From Setaria digitata (Eukaryota > Nematoda > Chromadorea > Rhabditida > Setariidae): a stretch of 64,000 nt of DNA. Positions 37,301 to 51,100 of this stretch are shown here, piece by piece; position 1 is the first letter of the stretch, and each line of letters begins with the position of its first letter. The notes under the pieces are model-generated. The model did not search any database. It was not told where the DNA came from and saw nothing but the letters and a program-made list of their open reading frames with translations. The position numbers were made by a program, and so were the translations under genes. The stretch spans positions 383-64,382 of the forward strand of contig RCAB01000335.1 in assembly GCA_003640385.1 (NCBI GenBank). The letters run 5' to 3'.

Positions 37301-40300
37301 ATAATTTTCAAATAGTTTTCTGTAATTTTTAATTATGTATCAAAAAAAAAAAAAAAAAATAGAAGGTGATTTTAGTGAAAAATATTTCACGAAAGGAAAA
37401 AAAAAAAAAAAAATGCATTCGGAAAAGTTTAAATCGACGCAGTTCATATATAATCATTATGTTCCGTTCATTGCTTTAGAACTTATCATTGAACTTATAG
37501 GTACTGATAAGCTGGACTGAGCTGATTGGGAATCGTTATCATCCATCGGTGGAAATATTTGTTTGTCAAAAAACTGGTATGTCTAGTACAATCGTTGATT
37601 TCACCGGAAATCGTATTGAGGGTGGTTCAGGTGTTGGTTTCCGGATGGAACCAGCCGTAAATATTATAGCTGTTATATCAAGTAATCAGTTTATCGCAAA
37701 TAATAATACTGCTCTGATCATTCGAAATATCCGTTTCCAGCACTTATATAACTTACCTGCTCAGGTATCCCTTTTTTTTGTTGTTTTCATTGATTTTATT
37801 CTATTTGGATATATATTTTTTGATGTCCAATTTATATATAAGATTAGTTAAAAAAGTGAAGAAATTTATTTTCAAACTTTAAAATCATTCAAATGTACCA
37901 ATTCTGGGATTATCCAAAAAAAAAAAGAGATATTTTCATTCCAATTCCGTTGTTGCTTAAAGTAAAGCGAACTATTTGTATTCGAATTTTGCGATGCTAT
38001 TTAAGAAGTGGTAAATTCATATTGGAATCGTTTTACAAAGTAAAATACTTATATTCGAATTCTTTTGGCATGCTGCTGTATGTGCGCAATTTTGTTTTAC
38101 ATATGGATTCATGAAATATTTCGTGTAATCGAATTTTTAAAAAAAAAAAAAAAAACTGTTCTCTTGCAGGTTGTTATTTCGAAAAATTCATTTAAATTTA
38201 ATACTGGACAGAGTATCATTTCAATTGGCATGGTTGAAGGATCACGAATTCAAAATTTAACATTTAATCAGCAAAATGAAGTTCGTGAAAATCGTGTGAT
38301 CAATCCATTTCCATATCTTAACCCACGTTCCACACCCTACGCTGCTTTACTGGTTTCCAGCAGGTATTAATTTCATTAATTTTATATAGTCCATTGTTTT
38401 TGACTGAATCTAATTCTTCAAAGAGTTGGCGTTATTTCATTTTCAATTACNCTTACTGGTTTCCAGCAGGTATTAATTTCATTAATTTTATATAGTCCAT
38501 TTTTTTTGACTGAATCTAATTCTTCAAAGAGTTGGCGTTATTTCATTTTCAATTACCACTAAAATGCTATTATTATTTATTGTTGCCACTATTATAATTG
38601 CTACTATCATTTTTGTCGCTGTTTTATTATTTTTTTCTTCTATCACTATTTTACTACTGTTGAACTTGCTGTCATTATCCCTAATTGATAATAATATTAT
38701 TATTGTTATCATGATTACTACTAATTATTTTATCTATATTATTATGGAGTGATTGCCACTATCACTGCTGGATANGAACTTGCTGTCATTATCACTAATT
38801 GATAATAATATTATTATTGTTATCATGATTACTGCTAATTATTTTATCTATATTATTATGGAGTGATCGCCACTATCACTGCTGGATATTTTCATTTATT
38901 ATTACATTTATTACTGTATTTATTTTATTACTTATCATTGTTATCATTTGTACTAATGCTGTAGCGATTGCCGTTGCCATTAATTACGGCTGCTACCAGC
39001 TGTTATATTTATTGCACATTTATTATTTGATCTTATAATTATTACTATCACGATAATTATTGCTAATATCATCATAAGTATCTTTATTGTCATCATTATT
39101 ATTATCATGTCGAAATTTTCTTTTCTTTTTTTGTCAGAAAATTTTTCTAGAACTTTTGCAGCAATGTGATAATCAATCGTAATTGTTTTAAAAATCCTCA
39201 AGCAACATATGAAATTGGTAGCGAATTAAATGAGCATGCAAAATGGATCGATGCTCGAGAAAATAATTGGGGATTTCCGAGACCTGAATTATTTATGCAT
39301 CGAATATTTGATCAATTTAATCGTTATAATTTGGCTACCATTGAAGTAAGCTAATTAATTTTTGAGAAAAACAAAACTTTTTCATTTCGACTTCTTTTCT
39401 GTTTCTCATCAATGCTAGTTTTCGTCATCTTTTGAAATTGTTTATTATTTGAATCATTTTTTCTTGACATTTAAATGTTCCTCATTTTTTTTTTTCAGTC
39501 AAAAAAGAAGTTCCATTTATGCTTTTCTTCCTTATTTTTCTTTTTCCTCTAATTCGTAATTTATTTTAATTTGAGATGCTTCTAAAAAACTCTTTCATAA
39601 AATTTGGAAGTTTAAAATTTAATATTAATTCATTGTAATCAATTATGATTTCTTTTTGGTTTAACTTTTTCCCTCATTTTTTTCGATAAAAAACAAATGC
39701 TAAAGAAGGGCGGAGTATTGATTAATTAAATATTTCTGCTTAATTGCTATTTAAAAATTATGGAAATTTTGAGGTAAATCCATTTGCTGCTGTATGCAAT
39801 CAACGAAGACCTCATATCACTACCGTACAGCAGTATTATCGGCTATTTCGAAAAGATAGTGAACCATTTATTCTTGGTGGTACTATATGGGAGAATCAGG
39901 ATTTGGGAAAAGGCTTGTATACGGTAGTAGATGATCTGAATATTGTACCTGGAGCACGTCTTACACTCTCACCAGATACTGTATTACAGTTTAACAACGG
40001 CTTAGGAATGCTAGTACAGGTGCGACAAAATTTTGAGTTAAATGAAATTTTATTTTAGCATATGATTAAAACTATTGGTGTAATATTGATCATTTGCAGT
40101 TTTTATCGCAAGGATTGTGTTTTATTTATTTATTTATTTTTTTGAATTGAAAATATTTGAAATTAATTTTTATTGCTAATATTTGGGACAACATTAATTA
40201 TACCCATTAAAATCATTTTTATTTTAGTTTTAATATTTTTTATGCCAAATTTTTTGATAACTAATATCTAATTCTATTTTAATTTTTCCTACCTTTGTTG

Positions 40301-43300
40301 TTCAAAACAATGTCGGTTCTTTTTTTTTTTTTTTTTTTTCAAATGATAAGCATTTTGAGTAATAAGCAACAATTTTAGGGCGAATTAGTTCGTACCGAAT
40401 TACACTCTTCCGATGAAATGGTAAAATTCACGAGTACACCATTTATTTTGCCTCATCTATCAAATATTCGCCTGGTTGATGAAAATGATAATAGTAATGT
40501 TAGTGTTAGTTAATTACCATAATAACCCAACACCCATGAGAAAAAAAAAAAGAAAATTTTTATTTGTTATCATTAATAACTTGGTTGTTTTTGATATATC
40601 ATTTTAACATTCTTGATAATGATGATTTTCGACAGAAATGATAAATATTACCACAAACTGGACCATTATACTGATAAAAAGAATAATAATGTAATAATCA
40701 CAGTAATTTTGATTTGTCACATTACGGTATCTTTTACTGTGATGTAAAAGTAGGTATGATATCAGTGTAACTTCAGTTAGATCTAATTAATTCTGAAATA
40801 ATAGCACTAATTATTACCAGTTTCTGGGGCAATTCTGACATATTGTGGGATCGTTCTTTTTTTTTTGTAATATAAATAGTTGATGTAATATTAATTAGAC
40901 TGGATTGCCAAATAATACCAACAATTAATAGTAGCAATTTTGCTATAGTTATCATTTTTCAGGTTATTGCCGGTCGTTTAGAAGTATATGTTAACGGTCA
41001 ATGGGGTACCATATGCAATCGAAGTTGGACCCAACAGCTAGCATCATTAGCCTGTAATCAACTTGGCTTAATTATGGATCCTGAACATTTTGAAAATTGG
41101 CATCTAACTCCATTAGCTAATGAATTACCAATGGTAATGGATAATATACGTTGTGAGGAAAATGAATACGATATTACTCGGTGTCGACATGATGGAACAG
41201 ATCACAATATTGCAATATCATGTCCAACAACTGATGTTGTCGGTTCGTTTATCACTTCTTATCACTTTTATCAGTCATAGATGTTTTCATAAGCATATAA
41301 CATTACTGCATACAATTCTCGATTAATTCAATGAATAAATTTCAAATAATTAAAGATGGATAAAGAAGAATTAAGTTAAACTCTAAGTAATAAGAGTGAA
41401 ATAAAATTTGGTAAAAATCAAATTTTTGAAATACAGAATGGTTAAAATTGAATTAATTCAAGTAGAATTTGGTAAATTATAGGTTTGCGTTGCATGGAAC
41501 CACGTTGGAGTGGTGTTCGATATTCATTACTTGCAAATCCGCCATTAATTACGGGTCAAAGTTCAATGGAAAAATGGATCATCGAAAATGCTGGGCTGTT
41601 TGATTTTCGTTTGCCAGCCTTCAGTGCAGCACTGCAAATTGATTGGAATTGCCATACATTTCATCATTTATATATTAGAAATAATTTTTGGAATGGTATC
41701 GATGTAATATATAATGATTTAACAAGAAAACCAACGATTCGATTAAGTCACTTTGATAACAATCGTCGTCATGGATTTAAATTACGTTCGCATGGAATTA
41801 CAATTGAAAAGGTTTTTTTTTTTTTAAGTTATATTACATGAAAATTTGAAAGAAAGTATCCATTTATGATAATATATGAACTGAAATATATATGAAATAA
41901 TGTTTACAAAATTAGAATTAAAAAAATTAAACATTCTTTTTTAATAAACAAATCATCCTCTGTATGGAATTACAATTGAAAAGTTATAATTAATTCTAAT
42001 TTCATGTATTATAATTATAATTCTTCAACTCCAAATACTTCAAGAATTTTTCAGCAAAATATTTTCTTTTTTTTTTGCTACATATCAGTGAAGGATATTT
42101 ATTTAATGAATTATAATTGAGTAAAAATTCTAATAATTGAAGGTAAGAGAAATTATATACGATTATATATATTATAATTATATAATTTTTTTAAAGAAAG
42201 AAAGGAAAATTAAATCAATTTTTCTCATCTTTTTAAACTTTTTTAAATTTTGAGGAAATAATGGTAATATTTCGAATACTGGTTTAAATATTTTAATCGA
42301 TATTCATGCCACGGTGAATATACATACTGTAATAGTTCTACCGTAGCAGCACCATACTGTGACAGATGAATATCTATGACAGAATAGGTGCTAATAATTT
42401 TTTAATAATAATCGCATTACACTATAATATGCGTATTGTAATTAAAGACACTACTGTGCATGCTTGTAATCTAATAGTTATATATACTGTAATGAATGTT
42501 TCTACTGGAGCGGATACTTTTACCGTAACGAATATCCACTCATTATGAATGCTTTTTCCATTTCATATGTTCTAAAAAAAGAAAAGTAAAGAAATAAATA
42601 TTTTGCTTTATTTAGGTGTCATTAACCGGAAGCGGTCAATCCGGTTTTCGGTATGATCCATTGATATCGAATGATTTGCAACGTGACATTGTTACATGGT
42701 TAGAGCGACGAGAGTTGCCGGAAATGGAGGCTAATAATGTTTTCATAATACCAAATATGAATATTGATAAGTTAACAGTTTATGAATCACATCTTAATCA
42801 GAGGAAATTTTTAATTGCCAAAATAACATCGGATTGTCCTCTTGGTTAGTTTTTTTTTTTTTTTTTTCTTTAAAAATAAAAAATAAGACATATAAGCCAA
42901 AGGAAATAAAAGAAAGAGATTTGTTTAAAAAATCGATTTTTAAAATATTTTTGTTTTTGAATAAAATTAAATTTTATCTAAACAAAAAAAAAAAACAAAG
43001 TTATTATAAACGATGGAATTTTACATACCTGTAGGTTTATGATAAAATTTTATTCATTTGTTAAAATTATACAATAATCAATTTTACGTTTTTTCTTTCA
43101 AATATTTTTGATGAAATTTGTGAAATAATATTTTTTAAAGAATTCCATCGTCGTTTCTAATATTCCATTTCAGTAATATCAGTAAATTTCCTTTCTATAG
43201 ATTTTTATTAAAGAAAAAAAAAAAATTTCTTTTCATATTTTTGGGAATCGATGAAGCCAAATATTTCCTTTCCATGTTAACATAATAATTCTATTGGTGA

Positions 43301-46300
43301 GCGTTAAATTTGTTTTAGCACTTCTTGATCCATGCGTATATGAAATGTCATTATTTGCAAGTGGCCATGAATATGGCTTAAATTCTAGGCTAGCTATTCA
43401 GGTAAGCTTCATATTTTCGGCTAATGAAATAGTTAATTAGTGCTGATATCTCCTAGAAATTTTTTATGCTAATTCAATAAAATTTAAAAGCGATAGTCTT
43501 CTTGTTTTCATTAACTTTATTCAATAAAACTTGCGAACGATAGTTTTTTTTTTAATTATTTTCTCTTATTTTACATTCAGAATGATGCTGAAAAAAAAAG
43601 TGTAATAATCATCAAGAATTACTTTAAATTGATAGATAATATACATTAAAAAAAATTTAGTAAATGATATTAGGTATAAAATAATCGTATTGTTAAGATT
43701 GTTAAGATCGTTGAACAAAACAATTGAATAATTTTATTATAGAACATTTTTGAGGAAATTGTTCAAATGTTCGTTTAAAATATTGAGGATATGTTGAGAA
43801 TGAACAACCTTGTAAAAAATGGCGAAACTTTCTTTTTTTTTCTGGAAAAATATTTGAAAATGTTTTTTTGAATTCAAAATGTGTTTAAATTACTAACTAA
43901 TTCAATAAATATTATCTTTTACATTTCCGTAACCTTAACATACATTTATAATATTTCCATGAAATATTCTGCTTCGTTAGGTAGGCATAAATTATTGATA
44001 AGTGTAAATTGTCGAAGTTATCGTTTCTTATTTTTACGTGTTGCGTAAATTGACGAAGTTATCGTTTCTTATTTTTACGTGTTGCATAATTAAAACGTTT
44101 GTTGTGCATTTAATAATTAAGTTGTTGCAAAAAATTTTCATTAATTTATCTCTCTTATCATATCATTCTCTAGTAAATAAAATAAGAAACGATAACTTCG
44201 TTTAAAACATTAATTTTTTTTTCTTTTAAATCTTCTCGCTTCTCAATATGTGAAGAGTGATTAAATATTTGGAATAGGTGATTAATCGAGTTAGTGATGA
44301 AAGTGATGAAGATATCCTTCTTATCGATAATATTGGAAAAAAGCATTGGAGCGTACGCAATGATCTTATCAGTTTCCCAATTTTATCAGTATCTAATATG
44401 TTGAAATTAAAATATACGCGAACATACGGCAAACCATCGGTTATCATCCTAGTACTCTTCCTGGACGGTAAGTTAAACTTACAGATGATGCCATTCATAT
44501 AACTTAACAATTTAACTAAATAAACTTGCTCATTTATTAATTTCAATGCTAAATTTCGTTTTGGCATAATTACCTATCACACACTATCATAAGCATTTAC
44601 ACTTTAATCTGAGCAATTCAAAAATGAAAATTTGCCATAATTTTTAGCCTTCTAAAATTGTGAAATACAATTTTTAAACTCTTACACTGTAAGAATAATT
44701 CTTACTGTTACTATAGCTCAAACATATTTGAATCGATTTGTGCATATTTATCAGTCGGAAATAAACAATAATCAATATGCCATATCATCAGTTCATTATT
44801 CGAATTGGACAACCGGAAATGATAAATTGTTAAATCGATGGGCTAATGAAAAATTTTGGTTTCAAAAAGTTAATTTTACGGGTAATAAAGTGGCAATCAT
44901 ATGGATTCATTCACCACAACACATTGTTTTCAATAATACGCCCATTGCTAAGGTTTCTTTTACTTTTAATTAATTAAAATTGGAATTGTTCAATTTTTGC
45001 AGAATTATTCAAAAAGATGCCAAAAATATCAAATAATTCGATATGCTGCTTAATCATTTCCCTTTAGCTATTCTATTTCTATTAATAGTATCACTAGATT
45101 TGTAAATTCGTTTAAGAATATAGTTTTATTTCAAAGAATAATAAAAAAAAAAAAGAACACGCCAAAATAAAATAATAAAAATTAAGATTTGTAATATTTA
45201 TAATGGAAGGAAAAGCAAAAATTAAAATGGCAGTATTTAAATCAAAATTTAGCGCCTATTTTTTTAAACTGAAATTTTTTTATACTAAGATTTAATTTCA
45301 TGATAAAATTTTTGTCAAATAATTTTTTTTTTTTTAAATAAATTTCGAACTGTTATATTTGAATTAACATTGATTATGCATAACAACTATTAAGAAGTCT
45401 ATTTCAAGTGTATGGGAAGGAATTTTTCGAGCAATAATTGAATAAATTAATTTAGAAAGAAAAGGAAATATTTAACTTGATATAAAATGAAATAATTACT
45501 ATGGGAATTATTACTATTTTATATTCATTCCTCAATAATTAGAACAAAAAGAAAAAAAAAGGACTAGAATTTAATGAAAAATAGGATTATTTAAATTGAC
45601 ATTAAATGATTGGGTTCAATTTAAGCATTCTTATCAAATGATTGATAACAGTGTCAAGATCGAAATACTTGAATTATTAGTAAAATGTGCTAGGTAAAAA
45701 TATTTGTTTTGTACTCGCTTATTAATTAGTTCAATTTGAACACTGTCATAGAAATATTATTGTCAGTGTTAAAATAGTAATACTTAAGTTCTTAGTAAAA
45801 TATGCTAAATAACAATATTTGCTACGTATTTATTTACTCATTAGTTCTAAGCGTATTGGAGAAAAAATTTGTTCTCATTTCTCTCTCTCTCTCTCTCTTT
45901 TTTTCCCCCTCTTAATGACTGGAAAAGAAAACGAAGATATTTCAATTCGTATGAAATATTATATTAGGTATTGTTTCAGATTGATTATCATATTGATAAT
46001 TGCTCAATTGTTAACAATACCGGATCAATAATTCAATCACATCGTGATCTTTACAGTAGTCCTAATATTTTTGAATGGTATTTTTGGTCGAATACATTTG
46101 CAAATAATATAAATAGTACAATTATCGTACATTTACCTGATACAATCAATTTCAATCCTCAGCATATTCATTCCTTTAAAGTACTAATTTGTTTAATAAT
46201 TTTTCCTTTGCATATAATAATTCATTTATTTCTTTTGTTTTAATAATAATTCTCACTAATCATTATTATTATCCAATTTAATCAAGATTCTTTTTCTTTT

Positions 46301-48141
46301 GCTTCTTTTTTTGCTTTTTAAATTTTAATCATTCTGAAGTTGTGCAAAAAAAAAAAAAAAAATTGAAAATGAAAATGAAATGGAAAAAAAGAAAGGAAGT
46401 GATATCTTTTAAATTGTATTAATATTGTAAGCTTTTTTTTCTCTCAAATTTAAAAGTGCATTAATTTATTGATAAATTTCAGATATAAATGAGGAAATTT
46501 AGAATAAAAAGAAGCTATAGAAAATATTAAATTTCGAGAAATTTTTAAGAATTTTCTGCCTTAGCTATTTCTGTTAATTTTTTTTTTTTTGATAGGAAAA
46601 CAAAGTAATGAAATTAATCAAATAAAAGAATTTCGAAAAAAAAAATCATTTTCAAATTTTTAGGCTTCCTTTGCATAATTTATGAAATTAATCAAATAAA
46701 AGAAATTTCAAAAAAAAATCGTCATTATTTTCAAATTTTAAGGCTTCCTGTGCATATTTTTTTTTTCAAATTATTTACTTAGTTTATAAAGCAAAGAAAT
46801 AAAATGTTCGCTTTTCTTTTAAAAATTTAAACAAAATATTTCTAAATTTTACAAATTTAAAGTTTTTTAGATGGCAGAAAATCGCTTCGAAAATAATACA
46901 AATTTTGCAATGTCTCTTAATGGATATTATGCATCGGTTAATATATCGTCGAATAATTTTACCAACAACAATTCACCAAATCAAAACGGTTTGATAACAT
47001 TAAACGGCATGGAAAAGGATTTATTCTTTGAACGAAATCGACTCATTTATAATTATGTAAAGAGTTTAATTAATTAATGAATTTCAATAAATTACTGTTA
47101 TTACAATCAACATTATCTATATTTATTACTATTGTCATTATTATTGAAGATATTATTATTTATTATTATTATTAACTATTTTTATTAATTACTATTATTA
47201 TTTACTTTAAGTGCCGTATACAATTTCGATATTCGGTTCAAAATTAATTTCTTATTTAATCAAATCAAAAAAGTGCAGTGAAAGTCTTTCTTTGATAGCA
47301 AATTTAGAAATGTTTTGAAATTTAAAATTTTCCTTTTCTTTTTTCCAATAATATTATGTGAGAGGTAATTTACAAAACTCCGAAATATTTTTTAAATTTT
47401 TTATTCTATTTTTTGAGGAAAAAAGGATGTAAAAGAAAATGGAAAATGTTATGAAACATAGTGAACAAACAATGAACTGAAATTTTGAATTTTTAATTTC
47501 CTTTCTCTTTCTTTTACGCATTTTGTAATTAATATTTCAATTGAGAAAATTGTTTAAACTTCGCATTCTACTTTTTAAATATTTAGTTATTTCTCACTAA
47601 TTGCATCGCATACATAATCATAATTATGCTGAATTTCAATTAAATTTATTCTTCTTTTCTCACATATTTTTATTTTAATGAAAAATTTTCATTTTATATT
47701 CTAATTTCTGAAAATTTTAATTTATTATTTCAGGGTTGCTGGATGCTAAAAATGAATATTAAATCACATTCCCTGCGTAGTAGTGTAGCCGCATGGATAC
47801 AGTATAATTACTTCGTGCAAAATTATTTTTTACGTAATACCGATGATTACGTGGACGTGTGGCCACGTTCATTTGCAATTGGCATATTTGGTTCACAATT
47901 AGCTGATGTTCATTTTAATCGTTTACGAAATGTCTTATTCGATTTTGAATTAATTTCGGGTGCCAAGGTTGTTTACTTCCATTATCACAGTTACATTAAT
48001 GCTTAATATACACTTATGTTTTTTTTTTTTTTTCAGGTCTTTTTTTACATTGTATTTAGTTCAAATTTTTCTTTCCATCTTATATTTATTTCAAATTCTA
48101 ATAAATTCTCATATTCTAATTAGGAACTCTTTTTTTCCAGA

Positions 48142-48180
<39 letters not shown>

Positions 48181-51100
48181 AAAGTACATATGTCTTCTGT
48201 TGGAATTAAAAAACAAAAAAAGAAACTGAAAGAGTTGAAAAAAAAAGAAGCGGTAAAATTGAAGTTGATATTAATAGACCAATGTTATGAGTTAATTATT
48301 TATATCTTGAATTAGTTGGAAATTTTCATTTTTTAAGTTGCATTTTTGCTTAGCTATCTGAAAAGAAGAAGTAATGGAATATTTCTTTGCAAAAGTAATT
48401 CCATTTCTATATAAAATTTCAAATATTTCAAAATTAACATATATTAATGAAATTATTTTTCTCAATTTTTGATTTATCCACTTTTAAATTTCAATAAAAT
48501 ACTCAATTAAATTTTTATCATCTACTACTACTTACTCGCAATTAATGTTACTTTCACTTTTTTTTTTCCCTCTCTTTTCTTTTCCTTTTTTTTTTTTTTT
48601 TTTTTATATATTTTAAATTCATCCTTTACTTATTAAGATAGAAAAAAGTTTTACATACAATATCATTTCCTATTATCATTCGATTAAATAAATTTCTTGA
48701 TGAAGTAATCGATTGAATTAGAGGAGAAGAAAAGACAGAAAATTTGCCCTACTCAATTTCTAAATCTTTCCTTCATCATTTCTGTGTAATATTTTTCGAT
48801 AAAATCAATGAAATTTTCCAAAAATTTATTCCGTTAATTAATTAATTAATTAATTTTTTTTTTTGTCTTACAGAGTGCAATTGCAACAGATACAATGAAT
48901 GTCACATACAATTGGTGGGGTAGCGGTAGCGATGCGACAATTTATCAGCGAATTTTTGATTTTGATGATTGGAATATTTTTACATTGGCGCTATTTAGTC
49001 CATTTTATGTGACAGAAGAGAATTTTATCAGTTTTTGGTGGAAGCCACAAAATGTTTGTATTTCACTAATTAATAAAAATTAATAGATTATTTAGTCCAT
49101 GAATTATTTAGTAAAAGTTTTTCCTGCTTTTTTTAATTTTGCTACTAATATTGTCGATGTGTTTTTTTTCCCTTGTTTTTTTTCTTTTTTTTTTTTTTAA
49201 TGATTATAATAATTAATATTATAAATTAAAATGATTAGAAAGAAAGAAACAAATAATGTGCTTTTTGTTTATTTTTTCAGATTATTTTTTTTCTTGTCCT
49301 TTTTTTATTTTTAATAATTAATATTAAAATAATCAAGGAGACTGAAAAAAAGTGAAATTATTTATTTTTTGTTTCTCAAGCAATTTTCTCTTTTTTTTTT
49401 TTAAATAATTAATAATCATTATATATTATGACTATAAATTTTCTTCTTTTTCTGGCTCTTTTCCTCATTTTGCAATTATTCAAATTATTTATTAATCATG
49501 CCATATTATTAATCGTATTATTTACATAAGAAAGATTACTATATTAAATTGAAATTAAAATATATTGTAATCAAATAATAGGAGAAAAAGTGTCCGGCAT
49601 ATTTCTTTTCATTTTTTTCCATCGAATTTTCTTTTTTTTTTAATTTCCAAGTTTTTCTCACAATCAATATATTTACAATTGCGAATTTTCTCTTTTTTTT
49701 TTTTTTTTACTGCTTTTTCTTGTTTTTCAATTGCTAATAATTGATATATTGTATAATTATGTAGGATAAATTAATGTATAAAAATTTTGTAGTTACATTC
49801 TATAGGAAGAATATTTGGTGCATTTTCTTTTTCTTTTTTCATTATTGAATTTTTTTTCGTTTGAAATTCTTAAGAATTGATATTAATCTTTTATAAATGA
49901 TTTGATGAAATTCAAATATAAGAACACCTTTTATTTTTGCTTTATTATTTATTGTAACAGCTTTGATAATTATAATATATGTTAAATTTATTCAAAATCT
50001 TAATATTAATCTCTAAAAAAATTGACAGTAAAAAAAAGAAATTCCTTGGTAATAATTAGTTTTAATCTAATAAAATTGATTTGCAAAAAATTTACTTAAA
50101 TCTAAAATATTATTTTTGGCTGTCACTTAAATAAATTTTTTTTTTTTGCTTTATCAAAGTTTTATTGAATTTATGAAATTTTTTCAAACTTTGAAACAAT
50201 TAAAAGTTATTTTATGATAGAATACTTTACAAATTTGAAACTTATAAAAAATGAAATTTAACTGTGAAATNTTTGAAACAATTAAAAGTTATTTTATTAT
50301 AGAATACTTTACAAATTTGAAACTTATAAAAAATGAAATTTAACTGTGACATTTCGTTTGGTTTGACAAACAGTCTAATAGTGTTTTTTACTCTTTTGTC
50401 TTCAAAAATTTATTTACTTTCAAATAAGACAAATTACTTAATTAATCAGTTTTTAAGTAAGCCTCATCATATATACTTTTAATTTTGAAAACCTTCCTCT
50501 TTAAACTATCAAAAAAATAAAAAAAAAATAAAGAAAGAGAATCGAAAGAAATAAGACAAAATAAAAAAAATGTTCGATTAACGTCCATAAAATAATTATT
50601 ATCTAAATAAGTTAATTAATTTCTATTTATAAAATAACTATCATTTAAATAAACGAATTAATCAATCATTTTCTAATATGTTTAGCTNATCCATAAAATA
50701 ATTATTATCTAAATAAGTTAATTAATTTCTATTTATAACTATCATTTAAATAAACGAATTAATCAATCATTTTCTAATATGTTTAGCTTATCATCGTTTT
50801 TTTTTTTTTCATTTTTTTTTGCTTAATTAATGTAATTTTTTGTCTTTCTTTTTCTGATGAAACAACTTTAAATCTTTTCCTTTCCAAATAATCATTTCCT
50901 ATTTAGTAGTTTGTCATTTCTTTCCTGCTTTTTTTTTTTGCTTAATTAATGCAATTTTTTGTCTTTTCTTTTTTTTTAAATTTATTTAATATAATTTTAA
51001 ATTTACTTTTTCTTCTTTTCTAGGGACAATTAGGAATCGTAAAGCCCTCTGAGCAATCAATTTATAATTTAAATGGTCGTTTGTATCAGTCAGTTAATTT

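Larger units (their letters stand above)
24601..39345 (+). other. Module 1 of the giant protein (exons 2-16)
   Basis: Exons: 24601-24764, 28525-28688, 29472-29527, 29876-30091, 30903-31023, 31734-31886, 32825-32958, 33339-33508, 33938-34134, 34604-34713, 35183-35461, 36290-36468, 37501-37764, 38170-38363, 39162-39345. The opening segment reads ADLVIETNAILTVETGVKIY, typical of the first strands of a beta-helix, followed by SRCR1. Beta-helix coils then show G-I/L-x-I and N-x-G-x-G patterns (RGHGITIMN, NWGDGINVSYAGG, GNRIEGGSGVGFRM) around the CUB-like domain. The module closes with ENNWGFPRP at about residue 914. Exon 13 must read through a weaker donor at 36428 and end at 36468 to keep the frame into exon 14. 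Confidence 0.85.
39774..49053 (+). other. Module 2 of the giant protein (exons 17-28)
   Basis: Exons: 39774-40019, 40379-40498, 40963-41242, 41483-41811, 42616-42844, 43319-43401, 44278-44467, 44717-44952, 45980-46180, 46871-47056, 47734-47967, 48874-49053. Residues about 942-1779. It opens with DDLNIVPGARLTLSPDTVLQ, equivalent to the module 1 opening, continues into SRCR2, then beta-helix coils rich in Asn (NRFENNTNFAM-like, NISSNNFTNNN) around the second CUB-like domain, and closes with NWWGSGSDATIYQRIFD at about residue 1732. The Asn-rich coils have several N-x-S/T sequons, fitting an extracellular glycoprotein. Confidence 0.85.

Noticed and set aside
37511..37520. Exon 14 read from 37501 in the frame that hits TGA
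   Set aside because: With phase 0 from exon 13 the same acceptor reads through without a stop into the conserved segment.
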